Positions 41,830-50,634 of a stretch of DNA of 54,214 nucleotides are shown piece by piece. The position numbers were made by a program, and so were the translations under genes. How positions within the stretch are numbered: the first letter of the stretch is position 1; each line of letters starts with the position of its first letter. The stretch covers positions 1 to 54,214 of the IMG/VR virus record IMGVR_UViG_3300047554_000765; one strand, given 5' to 3'. The notes under the pieces were generated by a model, which searched no databases, had not been told where the DNA came from, and worked only from the letters and a program-made list of their open reading frames with translations. This stretch comes from a virus.

Positions 41830-42051
41830 ATGGTAACTGTCTACACTCTCCCGTCATGCGTTCAGTGTGAAAGCACCAAGAAATTCTTAGCAAAGAATGA
41901 CGTGCCGTTTGAGACTGTAGACCTTAGCCAAGATGAATCAGCTATGGCTCGTGTTCGTGCGCTTGGATACCAAGCAGCTCCAGTTGTTATTGCTGGTGAA
42001 GAACACTGGAGTGGGTTTCGACCTGATAAGCTAAACGCCCTTACCGTATAG
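41830..42051 (+). CDS. nrdH: NrdH glutaredoxin-like redoxin
   Basis: A 73-residue redoxin that reduces class Ib ribonucleotide reductase. The active site is CVQC (about residues 10-13), and the C-terminal half has the NrdH signature QAAPVVIAG with WSGFRPDKL. First gene of nrdHIEF, preceded by the structured leader at 41747 and GGAAGG. Confidence 0.95.
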   Translation: MVTVYTLPSCVQCESTKKFLAKNDVPFETVDLSQDESAMARVRALGYQAAPVVIAGEEHWSGFRPDKLNALTV

Positions 42052-42062
42052 AAGGGGCAGAT

Positions 42063-42482
42063 GTGTTTGACATCGTTTATTTTTCGAACGTGTCCGAAAA
42101 CACCAAGCGATTTGTAGAGAAACTAGGTTTTTCTAACACAAGAATCCCGATCAAGTGGGATGACAAGTCCCCCTTGGTTGTTGAAAAAGACTTTGTCTTA
42201 GTGGTCCCGTCTTATGGTGGGGGAGCTGAGGGTAGGACTGTACCTAAGTCAGTCGTAAAATTTTTGAACATTGAGCAAAATAGAAACTTGCTCCGCGGTA
42301 TCGTTGGTACGGGTAACACTAACTTTGGTGTCCACTACTGCAAAGCTGCGGAAATCGTTGCAGTAAAAACTGGTGCGCCATTACTGTATCGAGTAGAAAT
42401 AACTGGCACACCAGACGATGTTATTCAAGTAAAAGAGAGGCTGAGCCAGCTGTGGACAACAAATATAGCTACCACGAACTAA
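42063..42482 (+). CDS. nrdI: NrdI flavodoxin-like protein
   Basis: A 139-residue flavoprotein that supplies oxidant for NrdF manganese-tyrosyl radical formation. The phosphate-binding loop [10 protein letters not shown] and the [10 protein letters not shown] and GTGNTNFG blocks are characteristic. The start is GTG with AAGGGG upstream. Its 3' end overlaps nrdE by 31 bases. Confidence 0.95.
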   Translation: MFDIVYFSNVSENTKRFVEKLGFSNTRIPIKWDDKSPLVVEKDFVLVVPSYGGGAEGRTVPKSVVKFLNIEQNRNLLRGIVGTGNTNFGVHYCKAAEIVAVKTGAPLLYRVEITGTPDDVIQVKERLSQLWTTNIATTN

Positions 42483-44569
42483 ATGCAATGATCAATCTGT
42501 GGGATGCTGATGGTAAATTACAGCTCCACAAAGACAAAGAAGCTGCTCGCGCCTACTTCCTAGATCACGTAAACCAGAACACTGTCTTCTTCCACAGCTT
42601 AGAGGAAAAGCTCGGCTACTTGGTTGACAACGACTATTACGAGAAGGAAGTGCTAGATCAGTATGACCCAGAGTACGTGAAGGATGTCTTTAAGTATGCA
42701 TACTCTTTCAAGTATCGCTTTGAAGCTTTCATGGGTGCTTACAAGTTCTTCAGCTCGTATGCCCTCAAGACTTTTGATGGTGAGCGGTACCTAGAGCGTT
42801 TCGAAGACCGAGTTGTAATGAACGCACTTACTCTTGCTCGAGGGGACCGTGAAATGGCAATGAAGCTCGTAGAAGAGATCATTACCGGTCGTTTCCAGCC
42901 AGCAACTCCAACTTTCTTGAACGCTGGTAAGAAGCAGCGCGGAGAGTTCGTATCCTGTTTCCTGCTTCGCATCGAAGACAACATGGAGTCGATTGCCCGC
43001 GGTATCAACTCAGCCCTGCAGCTTTCAAAGCGCGGTGGCGGTGTCGCACTAAACCTCAGCAACTTGCGCGAGGCTGGAGCTCCTATTAAAAAGATCGAGG
43101 GTCAGTCTTCAGGCGTAATTCCTGTAATGAAGCTTCTCGAAGACTCGTTCAGCTACGCCAATCAGCTTGGTGCTCGCCAAGGTGCAGGTGCGGTTTACCT
43201 AAACGCCCACCACCCAGACATTCTAAAGTTTCTTGACACCAAGCGCGAGAACGCTGACGAGAAGATTCGCATCAAGACCCTTTCTATTGGTGTTGTTATT
43301 CCAGACGTAACGCTCGAGCTTGCTAAAAGTGGTGACGACATGTATCTGTTCTCTCCATACGATGTTGAGAAGGTTTACGGCGTTCCATTCGGCGACATCT
43401 CGGTTACTGAGAAGTATCAAGAGATGGTTGACGATGCGCGCATCAAGAAGACCAAGATCAAGGCTCGTGTTTTGTTCGAGCGCATTGCAGAGCTTCAGTT
43501 TGAGTCGGGCTATCCGTACATCATGTACGAGGATACCGTAAACAACTCCAACCCTGTAGCTGGTCGCATCAACATGTCGAACCTCTGCTCTGAGATTCTT
43601 CAGGTAAACACCCCGTCTACTTATAAAGCAGATCTTGGCTATAACATCATTGGTAGCGATATTAGCTGTAACCTAGGCTCGCTGAACATTGCCAAAGTAA
43701 TGGACGGCGGTAAGTTTGCTCAGACCATCGAAACTTCGATTCGCGCTCTTACTGCAGTTTCTGATCTAAGCTACATCGACTCAGTGCCTTCTATTGCCGA
43801 GGGTAACAAGCGTGCCCACGCAATTGGTCTGGGACAGATGAACCTGCACGGTTATCTTGGACGCGAGAAGATCCACTACGGTTCAGAAGAAGGTTTGGAT
43901 TTCACAAACATCTACTTCTACACCGTTTTGTTCCACGCGTTGAAGGCATCTAACAAGATTGCCAAGGAGCGTAACGAAGTCTTCCACGGGTTCTATGAGT
44001 CAAAATACTCTAGCGGTGAGTTCTTTGAGAAGTATCTGACTCAGGAGTGGAAGCCTGCTACCGACAAGGTCGCAAAGATTTTTGCAGATGCTGGTATCGA
44101 GATCCCCACTCAGGATGACTGGAAGAAGTTGAAGAAGTCTGTACAGACTTATGGTATCTACAACCAGAACCTTCAGGCTGTGCCACCAACCGGTTCAATT
44201 TCGTACATCAACAACTCAACCAGCTCGATTCACCCGATTGCGTCAAAGATCGAAACTCGCAAGGAAGGAAAGCTTGGTCGCGTTTACTACCCAGCTCCGT
44301 TCTTGGCTGATGATAACCTCGAGTACTTTGACGATGCTTATGAAATCGGCCCGGAGAAGATCATTGACACCTACGCCGCTGCAACCCAGCACGTTGACCA
44401 GGGTCTATCGCTAACCCTGTTCTTCAAAGACACAGCAACCACCCGCGATGTTAACCGTGCACAGATTTACGCATGGAAAAAGGGCATCAAGACCATTTAC
44501 TACATCCGTATTCGTCAGCTTGCGCTAGACGGAACTGATGTGGAACAATGTGTTAGCTGCATGCTATAA
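42452..44569 (+). CDS. nrdE: Class Ib ribonucleotide reductase alpha subunit
   Basis: A 705-residue NrdE that reduces NDPs. It lacks the N-terminal ATP cone, as usual for Ib enzymes. Visible elements are [14 protein letters not shown] at the N-terminus, [15 protein letters not shown], the active-site NLCSEI Cys, the loop [19 protein letters not shown], and the C-terminal CVSCML redox pair that NrdH reduces. The GTG at 42452 is chosen because the conserved N-terminal block must be included. This implies translational overlap with nrdI. Confidence 0.96.
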   Translation: MDNKYSYHELNAMINLWDADGKLQLHKDKEAARAYFLDHVNQNTVFFHSLEEKLGYLVDNDYYEKEVLDQYDPEYVKDVFKYAYSFKYRFEAFMGAYKFFSSYALKTFDGERYLERFEDRVVMNALTLARGDREMAMKLVEEIITGRFQPATPTFLNAGKKQRGEFVSCFLLRIEDNMESIARGINSALQLSKRGGGVALNLSNLREAGAPIKKIEGQSSGVIPVMKLLEDSFSYANQLGARQGAGAVYLNAHHPDILKFLDTKRENADEKIRIKTLSIGVVIPDVTLELAKSGDDMYLFSPYDVEKVYGVPFGDISVTEKYQEMVDDARIKKTKIKARVLFERIAELQFESGYPYIMYEDTVNNSNPVAGRINMSNLCSEILQVNTPSTYKADLGYNIIGSDISCNLGSLNIAKVMDGGKFAQTIETSIRALTAVSDLSYIDSVPSIAEGNKRAHAIGLGQMNLHGYLGREKIHYGSEEGLDFTNIYFYTVLFHALKASNKIAKERNEVFHGFYESKYSSGEFFEKYLTQEWKPATDKVAKIFADAGIEIPTQDDWKKLKKSVQTYGIYNQNLQAVPPTGSISYINNSTSSIHPIASKIETRKEGKLGRVYYPAPFLADDNLEYFDDAYEIGPEKIIDTYAAATQHVDQGLSLTLFFKDTATTRDVNRAQIYAWKKGIKTIYYIRIRQLALDGTDVEQCVSCML

Positions 44570-45532
<963 letters not shown>

Positions 45533-45541
45533 GGAGGAGTT

Positions 45542-45592
45542 ATGGACGACTGCAAATGCGGCGGATCTTGCCCTTGCGGTAAAGACAACTAA
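45542..45592 (+). CDS. 16-residue Cys-rich (CxC...CxC) peptide
   Basis: A very short ORF, MDDCKCGGSCPCGKDN, with a perfect AAGGAGG site five bases upstream. It sits between the nrdF stop and a terminator. Four of 16 residues are Cys, in two C-x-C pairs separated by three residues, the spacing used in metallothionein-type metal sites. It would be translated as the last cistron of nrdHIEF. Metal delivery or buffering for NrdF is a speculation from position. The strength of the ribosome site and the Cys pattern argue that it is real. Confidence 0.65.
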   Translation: MDDCKCGGSCPCGKDN

Positions 45593-45597
45593 AGAAG

Positions 45598-45624
45598 ACC
45601 ACCCTTCGGGGTGGTTTTTCTTTT
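45598..45624 (+). terminator. UUCG-loop terminator of the nrd operon
   Basis: A 7-bp stem ACCACCC/GGGTGGT (45598-45604, 45609-45615) with a TTCG tetraloop, followed by TTTTCTTTT. A textbook intrinsic terminator. Confidence 0.95.
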
Positions 45625-45637
45625 GTAAGATATAACT

Positions 45638-45823
45638 ATGCCAACATATGAATACAAGTGCTCTGAAAATAGCGAACACACGTACAAAGAAATTCGCGGA
45701 ATGAGCGAAGAAGCTACTCGCTCGACTTGCGTTAAACCAGACTGTCCAGGTAGACTGATACGTGTATTTGGAACACCTCCGATCACTTTTAAAGGGACCG
45801 GATTCAGCGCAAAACGAGGGTAA
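45638..45823 (+). CDS. FmdB-like zinc-ribbon protein
   Basis: A 61-residue protein with the MPTYEYKC start and a second half containing CVKPDC, then PITFKGTGF, the usual FmdB/CxxC regulatory layout. The first knuckle is changed: only one Cys (C8) precedes an SENSEH stretch, so a Cys/His site may replace C-x2-C. A TAAGAT -10 six bases before the ATG predicts a leaderless message. Family members are thought to be regulatory, but the function is uncertain. Confidence 0.82.
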   Translation: MPTYEYKCSENSEHTYKEIRGMSEEATRSTCVKPDCPGRLIRVFGTPPITFKGTGFSAKRG

Positions 45824-45829
45824 CTACAT

Positions 45830-46153
45830 ATGTTCTTAGGATCCATTCTTCCAGCAGACTATCCTGATTTTGAGGAGTTTGGAACAGCCCCCTGTGCTGA
45901 GAGTGATCCTGATGCATTTTTTCCAGAAGAACGCCCCGACGGAAATCTGATGCCTAACAGGTCGGCATATCCGATGGAGCGTGAGGCTAAAATGACCTGC
46001 CGTGACTGCCCCTATAAGCTTCGATGTTTAGAATATGCTCTCAAAAATGAGGATACCCAGGGGATTTGGGGTGGGTTTACCGAACAGGAGCGTCGCAAGT
46101 TGCGCCGAGGAATGCCTGTTCGTATGAGGATTCCTGAGGCCAAGCACATCTAA
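45830..46153 (+). CDS. whiB: WhiB-family Fe-S transcription regulator (second)
   Basis: A 107-residue WhiB with cluster cysteines C22 (APC), C57 and C60 (CRDC), and C66 (KLRC), followed by GIWGG at 78-82 and a basic C-terminal tail (RRKLRRGMPVRMR) for DNA contact. It lacks the extra zinc ribbon of the first copy at 9205. A standalone ATG six bases after the FmdB-like stop suggests co-transcription. Phage WhiB proteins can redirect host promoters or block host WhiB proteins. Confidence 0.95.
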   Translation: MFLGSILPADYPDFEEFGTAPCAESDPDAFFPEERPDGNLMPNRSAYPMEREAKMTCRDCPYKLRCLEYALKNEDTQGIWGGFTEQERRKLRRGMPVRMRIPEAKHI

Positions 46154-46160
46154 ATAGGTG

Positions 46161-46169
46161 TGGTAAAAT
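46161..46169 (+). promoter_or_regulatory. Extended -10 promoter for the holin-like gene
   Basis: TGG-TAAAAT (46161-46169) forms an extended -10, predicting a start near 46176 and a leader of about 40 bases. GGGAGA precedes the ATG at 46218. Confidence 0.55.
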
Positions 46170-46217
46170 ATAACTGCCGGGAGAGGGTGTCTAATCAACC
46201 TACTCTTGGGAGAAAAT

Positions 46218-46478
46218 ATGGAAATCGCAAAAAAGATCTTCAAGCGCACTATTGCTCTTGTGATCCTAAAGGTTAGCGGTGTTTTGGCCGCTGGATCTAT
46301 CGCTGGAGTTGAACTCTGGCAATCTGCTCTTGTAGCTGCGTTCGTTGGTGTAATGGAGGTAGCCGAGTCTCTAGCTCGTGCTTACGTTGTTGACGGTAGC
46401 CTTTCTGACGAAGAAATTGATGTTGCATTTGCAAGCTCGGCTGAGGCTGAAGTAGCTCGTAACAAAAAAGTAGACTAA
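46218..46478 (+). CDS. Small two-TM membrane protein, holin candidate
   Basis: An 86-residue protein with a basic N-terminus (KKIFKR) and two hydrophobic segments (about 10-30 and 34-52) joined by a short turn. A charged C-terminal tail (DEEIDVAF... ARNKKVD) follows. The size and topology fit a holin. Lysis is not proven because no endolysin is next to it. ATG at 46218 is chosen over an in-frame TTG at 46206 because GGGAGA lies five bases upstream of it. Confidence 0.75.
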   Translation: MEIAKKIFKRTIALVILKVSGVLAAGSIAGVELWQSALVAAFVGVMEVAESLARAYVVDGSLSDEEIDVAFASSAEAEVARNKKVD

Positions 46479-46493
46479 TCGTCCTTTAAAAAT

Positions 46494-46525
46494 AAATGCC
46501 TCCGCTTGCGGGGGCATTTGTTTTT
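46494..46525 (+). terminator. Intrinsic terminator after holin-like gene
   Basis: An 11-bp stem (AAATGCCTCCG 46494-46504 with CGGGGGCATTT 46509-46519, one G-U pair) with a CTTG loop, followed by GTTTTT. Confidence 0.9.
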
Positions 46526-46557
46526 ATGTAGGATGTGACTATCAACGAAAGGAAATC

Positions 46558-46689
46558 ATGGCAAAAGGCAAGGGTGGCGGAGCTCCGGCTCCTCAGAAGA
46601 CAACTACTGACCGCAAGAACGGAAAGGCTTCAAAGAAGCGCCCAAAGGTCTGGGACCCGGAGAAGCGTCGTCTAGTTTCTGGTAAATAA
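46558..46689 (+). CDS. 43-residue strongly basic protein
   Basis: A short ORF, MAKGKGGGAPAPQ..., with GAAAGG as ribosome site six to eight bases before the ATG. About a third of the residues are Lys or Arg, with no acidic patch except near WDPEKRR. The GGGAPAPQ stretch is flexible. It could bind nucleic acid or the ribosome; no family is recognised. It lies after a terminator and directly before the RNA cluster, whose TATAAT overlaps the end of this gene's intergenic space. Confidence 0.72.
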   Translation: MAKGKGGGAPAPQKTTTDRKNGKASKKRPKVWDPEKRRLVSGK

Positions 46690-46691
46690 GG

Positions 46692-46697
46692 TATAAT
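46692..46697 (+). promoter_or_regulatory. TATAAT -10 box before the RNA cluster
   Basis: A consensus TATAAT three bases after the small basic gene. Transcription would start near 46704 and read through the candidate RNA, tRNA-Asn and tmRNA. No clear -35 is seen. Confidence 0.5.
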
Positions 46698-46703
46698 AAT
46701 TAG

Positions 46704-46874
46704 GCGGTGCGGCTCCTACGTATGTAGGGTGTCCAAACTCGCTGAATGCAGAAGGTAGCTTATAACTATCCTCTAGCCGTCAATTCGTTATAAGTGGCTT
46801 GGCACACCCTGTTCCAGCGCTGGGCAGAAAAATCCCTAGCAATAGGGTCGGACGTCACCCTTGAGGTGGCGTCC
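46704..46874 (+). ncRNA. Candidate structured noncoding RNA of unknown class
   Basis: About 170 bases with no ORF but several strong pairings: CCTAC/GTAGG (46715-46728), AGGGTGT/ACACCCT (46726-46732 with 46804-46810), CTTATAAC/GTTATAAG (46759-46766 with 46787-46794), CCCTA/TAGGG (46834-46847) and a 10-bp hairpin (46850-46859 with 46865-46874). The first two overlap by three bases and exclude each other. A -10 box lies in front and tRNA-Asn begins four bases after the last stem. It may be a distinct small RNA or a processed leader; it matches no class I can name. Confidence 0.45.
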
Positions 46875-46878
46875 TCAT

Positions 46879-46950
46879 TGACCATTAGCTCAACGGCAGA
46901 GCAGAGAGCTGTTAACTCTAAGGTTCCTGGTTCGAATCCAGGATGGTCAG
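46879..46950 (+). tRNA. tRNA-Asn (GTT anticodon)
   Basis: A complete cloverleaf of 72 bases: acceptor TGACCAT/ATGGTCA, D stem GCTC/GAGC, anticodon loop CTGTTAA with GTT at 46911-46913, T stem CCTGG/CCAGG with TTCGAAT loop. One G-A mismatch is at the top of the anticodon stem. The CCA end is not encoded. Confidence 0.93.
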
Positions 46951-46974
46951 CGCAACACATATAACTAAATACAA

Positions 46975-47296
46975 GGGCCTGACTGGTTTCGACAGTGAAA
47001 CTGAAGTCGGTGAAGCAAGCAGAGACGCTCGTAACTCTTAGATCGAGCAAAAAATATAAATGCTGAATCACGTTCAACATTCGCTCTAGCTGCTTAGCAA
47101 TAAGTAGTTAGAACCCCTAGCAAAGCACTAGTCTTAGGTGGGCAGCTAGGCTTCAAATAAATAGGACAACCAAGAGCGATCTACAGCAGCTCTTTAATCA
47201 AGCAGTGGACCCGCAGGACCGTGGCTGGTAGAGCCTAAGCTTGTAGAAGAACGATGGAACTTTTGCTGGACGCGGGTTCAATTCCCGCCAGGTCCA
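46975..47296 (+). ncRNA. ssrA: tmRNA
   Basis: A complete one-piece tmRNA of 322 bases for trans-translation. The tRNA-like part pairs GGGCCTG (46975-46981) with CAGGTCC (47289-47295), with a T arm GCGGG-TTCAATT-CCCGC; CCA is not encoded. The tag-coding region at 47047-47097 starts at GCA and gives AKNINAESRSTFALAA then TAG, an actinobacterial-type degradation tag. Pseudoknot-rich spacer follows. The 3' end abuts the convergent GPx-like gene by one base. Confidence 0.95.
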
Positions 47297-47911
47297 CTAG
47301 AGTAATTTTTCAATTTCAGAGCAGATCAACTCGTAAGCTTGCTCGGCGGTGAGGGGCTCGTGATCGTGCTCGTCAATTGTTATTACACCATTCTTGACGT
47401 TTTCGTAGTAGTAATCAAGAAGGGTAAAGTTAGGGAATCTCTTTACCAAATTTCCTTCTCTATCAACCAAGAACTTTTCAAAGTTGCCACCCATAGGAAA
47501 CTCTTTAGGGGTGAGGGCTTCATAGAGTGGGTGTGGGTCGCGCCAGTTGTCTCGCTTCTTGCGCCAATACTCATCTACTTGCGATGTAATCATCTCTGAG
47601 AAGTCGTAGGTTACGGCATAAGTCTCGATGGCGTACATTCTTGCATCATTGGCACAGGTAATACCGTCAACCCACTTGTCGTAGGTGATTCCAGGACCGC
47701 AGTAGTCGTTTGTAGGGATAGCTGCAATCTCAAATCCTCTGTCCTTGTACTTCTGGTAAATCTCTTCCAGAGGCTTTAGCTGAGGGGCATTTCCGCAATT
47801 GGCGGTTACGTTAACTATTAAAGTAACTTTGCCCTTGTACTTGGATAGAAAGTCTGCTTTATCGTCCCATGATTTAATGGGAATGTCGTAGATTGATTTA
47901 GTTGCTTCCAT
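47297..47911 (-). CDS. Glutathione-peroxidase-like thioredoxin-fold protein
   Basis: A 204-residue GPx-fold protein. The strand-Cys motif VNVTANCGNAPQ with a following LEEIYQKYKDRGFEIAAIP matches GPx motif 1, and NFEKFLVDREGNLVKRF matches motif 3. The usual FPCNQFGGQEPG is replaced by IPTNDYCGPG, and the Trp before NFEKF is Gly, so the tetrad Gln and Trp are missing. The ATG at 47911 is chosen because AGAGG lies upstream; a longer in-frame start would overlap the preceding gene. It is co-transcribed with the JmjC/cupin gene, eleven bases downstream of it. Confidence 0.82.
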   Translation of the reverse strand: MEATKSIYDIPIKSWDDKADFLSKYKGKVTLIVNVTANCGNAPQLKPLEEIYQKYKDRGFEIAAIPTNDYCGPGITYDKWVDGITCANDARMYAIETYAVTYDFSEMITSQVDEYWRKKRDNWRDPHPLYEALTPKEFPMGGNFEKFLVDREGNLVKRFPNFTLLDYYYENVKNGVITIDEHDHEPLTAEQAYELICSEIEKLL

Positions 47912-47921
47912 GGTACCTCTA

Positions 47922-48521
47922 TTATATATTTTGTTGCTCTGGACGATTAAAGCTAGGGTCATTAGGTCGATATTGAAACCCTATGGCTGCTCTAGGCTGA
48001 TCGGCCCTAACTTGATGTATGACGCCTTCAGCAACAAAAATTACATCGCCAGGCTGTAGAACATACTCTGCTCGAGGATATCTATCTTCTAGCGAGTCAT
48101 ATATATGCCAAACAGCCTCGCCGATGCACTGCCAGTAGATTGTTTCTCTATTGTCGGTGTGGGCTCCGCCGGCCTTCTCTCTACCAATAAAATTGATAAA
48201 CGCGCTAACTGGAGATATTTCAGTATTCAAAGCTTCGTTGAAAATGTCATGCACTGCTTGACTCTCCGGGTAGTAGTGCTGGGTTGGGCCATCTACCATT
48301 AAATAAAACAGCCTACGTTGAATTACTCCATTTATGATGCGTTGCTCTAGTGGTTCCTGAGACGGACTAGGTTGAAAGTTGTGAATAGCGTCATCTAGGT
48401 GGGCAATGAATTGATCCCATGTTGGGGTGGCTGGAGCCAAGTTTTTAAATACATAGGCTTTTTCACCGTTTCTTACGGCTTCTATCTTTTCTATCACTCT
48501 AGAGATATTTACGTTATTCAT
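47922..48521 (-). CDS. JmjC/cupin-type Fe(II)/2OG oxygenase-like protein
   Basis: A 199-residue protein. The metal site is H121-T-D123 (AHTDNRETIYWQ) and H169 (GVIHQV), set in a cupin strand pattern (EYVLQPGDVIFVAEG). This resembles JmjC-like protein hydroxylases, such as ribosomal-protein hydroxylases, more than the prolyl-4-hydroxylase set of the fibre locus. The substrate is unknown. The leaderless -10 TAAAAT lies six bases before its ATG, in the 39-base gap shared with dut. Confidence 0.78.
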   Translation of the reverse strand: MNNVNISRVIEKIEAVRNGEKAYVFKNLAPATPTWDQFIAHLDDAIHNFQPSPSQEPLEQRIINGVIQRRLFYLMVDGPTQHYYPESQAVHDIFNEALNTEISPVSAFINFIGREKAGGAHTDNRETIYWQCIGEAVWHIYDSLEDRYPRAEYVLQPGDVIFVAEGVIHQVRADQPRAAIGFQYRPNDPSFNRPEQQNI

Positions 48522-48527
48522 ACTAAA

Positions 48528-48554
48528 ATTTTACTGTAGAACCTCTGATAGGAT
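48528..48554. promoter_or_regulatory. Divergent pair of leaderless -10 boxes
   Basis: In a 39-base gap, TAAAAT on the - strand (48533-48528) ends six bases before the ATG at 48521. TAGGAT on the + strand (48549-48554) ends six bases before the ATG at 48561. Neither has a clear -35. Confidence 0.5.
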
Positions 48555-48560
48555 TTAATA

Positions 48561-48989
48561 ATGGTTGACATTCAAATAGAAGTAGATAGCCCCGAATTAG
48601 TGCCTTTTTACGCCAATGTTGGTGATGCTGGTGCTGATCTCCGGGCATCGGATGCCTGTGTGGTATATCCGCGCGACCGAGTACTGGTTAAGACTGGTCT
48701 AAAAATAGCCCTCCCCGTTGGATATGTAGCCCTAGTGCACCCTCGCAGTGGGCTAGCTCTTAAGCACGGAATTACAGTATTAAATACCCCGGGGACGATT
48801 GACTCTGGGTATCGTGGTGAGGTGGGGGTTATTCTTTACAATGCTTCGGATCAGCCATTCTTGGTAAACAAAGGTGACCGTATTGCTCAGATGGTAATTC
48901 AAAAGTATGAGACCGCGGTTTTTTCTGTAGTTGATAGTTTAGATGAGACTGACCGTGGTAGCGGTGGCTTTGGGTCTACAGGGGTATAA
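48561..48989 (+). CDS. dut: dUTPase
   Basis: A 142-residue trimeric dUTP pyrophosphatase. All five motifs are present: DAGADLRA, PRSGLA, NTPGTIDSGYRGE, DRIAQMVIQ and the C-terminal RGSGGFGSTG. It keeps uracil out of DNA and makes dUMP for ThyX two genes later. Confidence 0.97.
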   Translation: MVDIQIEVDSPELVPFYANVGDAGADLRASDACVVYPRDRVLVKTGLKIALPVGYVALVHPRSGLALKHGITVLNTPGTIDSGYRGEVGVILYNASDQPFLVNKGDRIAQMVIQKYETAVFSVVDSLDETDRGSGGFGSTGV

Positions 48990-48991
48990 AT

Positions 48992-49651
48992 ATGGATCCA
49001 GTAGTAGTTGAAGATTTTATTGATCAATCTACTTGTGAAGTGGTTATGGATCTTCTAGACCCTCTTTTACAGGAGACTCCTAGATTTGGAATTAGGGGTG
49101 CCTTGGGTTATGAAACTTCAGTACAAGCTGCTTCGGTAGGAAACGGGACTAGAGCCCTAAGTAACTACAACAGGGAGGCTCAAGAAGAAGCCGTCTCTAA
49201 GCTGGAAGAAATCTATAAGAATGTTAAATCTGAGATGGAGCGTCATTTCGGGTTGGAACTAGACCTTGTAAATTGCACATACCAAGAACTGGTAGAGGGT
49301 GCTGAAAATCTTTTGCACTCAGATAGTACCAAGTTGGATGGGTCTCCTTGGAGGGATGACGGGATCCCCGAAGAGTTGGAGTACTCGGCTTTAGTTTATT
49401 TGAATAATTGGGGTGAAGACTTTACTGGAGGGGAGATAGAGTTTCCGCTTCAAAATGTGTTGATTCATCCTAGGCAGGGTCAACTTCTATATTTTAAAGG
49501 TGACGTAGAACACATCCATGAGGTTAAAAGAGTAGAAAGTGGTATTAGAAAAAATCTAGTTTTTTTCTACGCTCGTAAAGGAAACATTTCTGACTTAAGA
49601 TATTTCGAAGATAGCGGCGAAACGATAAAAAACAAAGAGGAATACCTCTAG
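48992..49651 (+). CDS. Fe(II)/2OG oxygenase, prolyl-4-hydroxylase-like (8)
   Basis: A 219-residue P4H-like enzyme with H109-S-D111 (LLHSDSTK), VYLNNWGEDFTGGEIEFP, distal H176 (HIHEV) and Arg186 (SGIRKNLVFFY). It stands alone among nucleotide genes, two bases after dut. Its substrate need not be a fibre; it could modify a host protein such as a ribosomal or translation factor. Confidence 0.9.
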   Translation: MDPVVVEDFIDQSTCEVVMDLLDPLLQETPRFGIRGALGYETSVQAASVGNGTRALSNYNREAQEEAVSKLEEIYKNVKSEMERHFGLELDLVNCTYQELVEGAENLLHSDSTKLDGSPWRDDGIPEELEYSALVYLNNWGEDFTGGEIEFPLQNVLIHPRQGQLLYFKGDVEHIHEVKRVESGIRKNLVFFYARKGNISDLRYFEDSGETIKNKEEYL

Positions 49652-49660
49652 TATATAAAC

Positions 49661-50368
49661 ATGGATATTCAGTTTCGAAGTGATGTAACCGTAGAATTAG
49701 TAAACTCCATGGCAAAAGACTCTGATGTAGCAATGGCTGCTCGTGTATCTACTGTCAGCGGAAACCACGAAAAAATAGTGGACTTAGAAAAAGACGCTGG
49801 CCTCATCAACTATCTGATGCGTGATCGCCACGGTTCACCTTTCGAGCACAACGCTTTTACCTTCTATATCGAAGCGCCAATCTTTGTGTTCCGAGAGTTC
49901 ATGCGCCACCGAATCGCAAGCTATAACGAAGAATCGGGTCGCTACAAGGAGCTGAGCCCGGTGTTTTATGTTCCTGGCGCGGATCGTAATTTAATTCAAA
50001 TTGGTAAGCCAGGTGCTTACACCTTTGAAGAGGGTAGTCTTGATCAACGCTCTCTGGTTGAGGGCGGATTAGCTGAAGGAATGTCTATTGCTTACGGTAA
50101 ATACAAAGAACTTTTAGAGGCTGGTGTTGCTCGAGAAGTTGCTCGAATGGTTTTACCTGTTGGCATATACTCTTCCATGTACGTGACAATGAATGCCCGT
50201 AGCTTGATGAACTTTCTAAGTCTTCGCACTCAGCGCGAGGGCACTCACTTCCCATCATTCCCTCAGCGCGAGATTGAAATGGTTGCGGAGAAGATGGAAT
50301 GTCATTTTGCGGAAAAGATGCCTATTACGTATGATTCTTTCAATAAGAACGGGAGAGTTGCCCCGTAA
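49661..50368 (+). CDS. thyX: Flavin-dependent thymidylate synthase
   Basis: A 235-residue ThyX. The signature RHRIASYNEESGRY spans 82-95, with RHGSPFEHN at about 56-64 binding substrate. It makes dTMP from dUMP using FAD and methylene-tetrahydrofolate. The stop overlaps the next start (TAATG). Confidence 0.97.
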   Translation: MDIQFRSDVTVELVNSMAKDSDVAMAARVSTVSGNHEKIVDLEKDAGLINYLMRDRHGSPFEHNAFTFYIEAPIFVFREFMRHRIASYNEESGRYKELSPVFYVPGADRNLIQIGKPGAYTFEEGSLDQRSLVEGGLAEGMSIAYGKYKELLEAGVAREVARMVLPVGIYSSMYVTMNARSLMNFLSLRTQREGTHFPSFPQREIEMVAEKMECHFAEKMPITYDSFNKNGRVAP

Positions 50369-50634
50369 TGGAAGATAAGGACGACATCATCGTGTCTAAG
50401 ATTGGCCCTACAGTCCGACTAGCTATGGCAGCTAAGGAAACTTTGAATGATGCAATTGCATCTGCAATTGAAACTTCGACTGACTTTGGATACGCCCTTG
50501 GCGCGGCTGATGAGCGAGATAAAATTATTGAAGTTCTGAGAAATGAAAAAGATGCTCTACAAGAGTTGGATATGAACGAGCAGTATATTTCTGGAATTAC
50601 CCACGCTATCGTGCTACTAGAGGCAACTAAGTAA
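50368..50634 (+). CDS. Unknown 88-residue helical protein
   Basis: A small acidic helical protein (VRLAMAAKETLNDAIASAIE, GAADERDKIIEVLRN) of no recognised family. Coupled on both sides by TAATG overlaps with thyX and the dNMP kinase fusion, so it is expressed with the nucleotide genes. Confidence 0.75.
   Translation: MEDKDDIIVSKIGPTVRLAMAAKETLNDAIASAIETSTDFGYALGAADERDKIIEVLRNEKDALQELDMNEQYISGITHAIVLLEATK

Noticed and set aside
46726-46810. Second tRNA in the structured RNA region
   Set aside because: The AGGGTGT/ACACCCT stem looks like an acceptor, but no D arm, anticodon arm or T arm of normal size can be placed inside.
46766-47080. 104-residue - strand open frame across the RNA cluster
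   Set aside because: It lies over tRNA-Asn and tmRNA, which are certain, so it is a chance frame.
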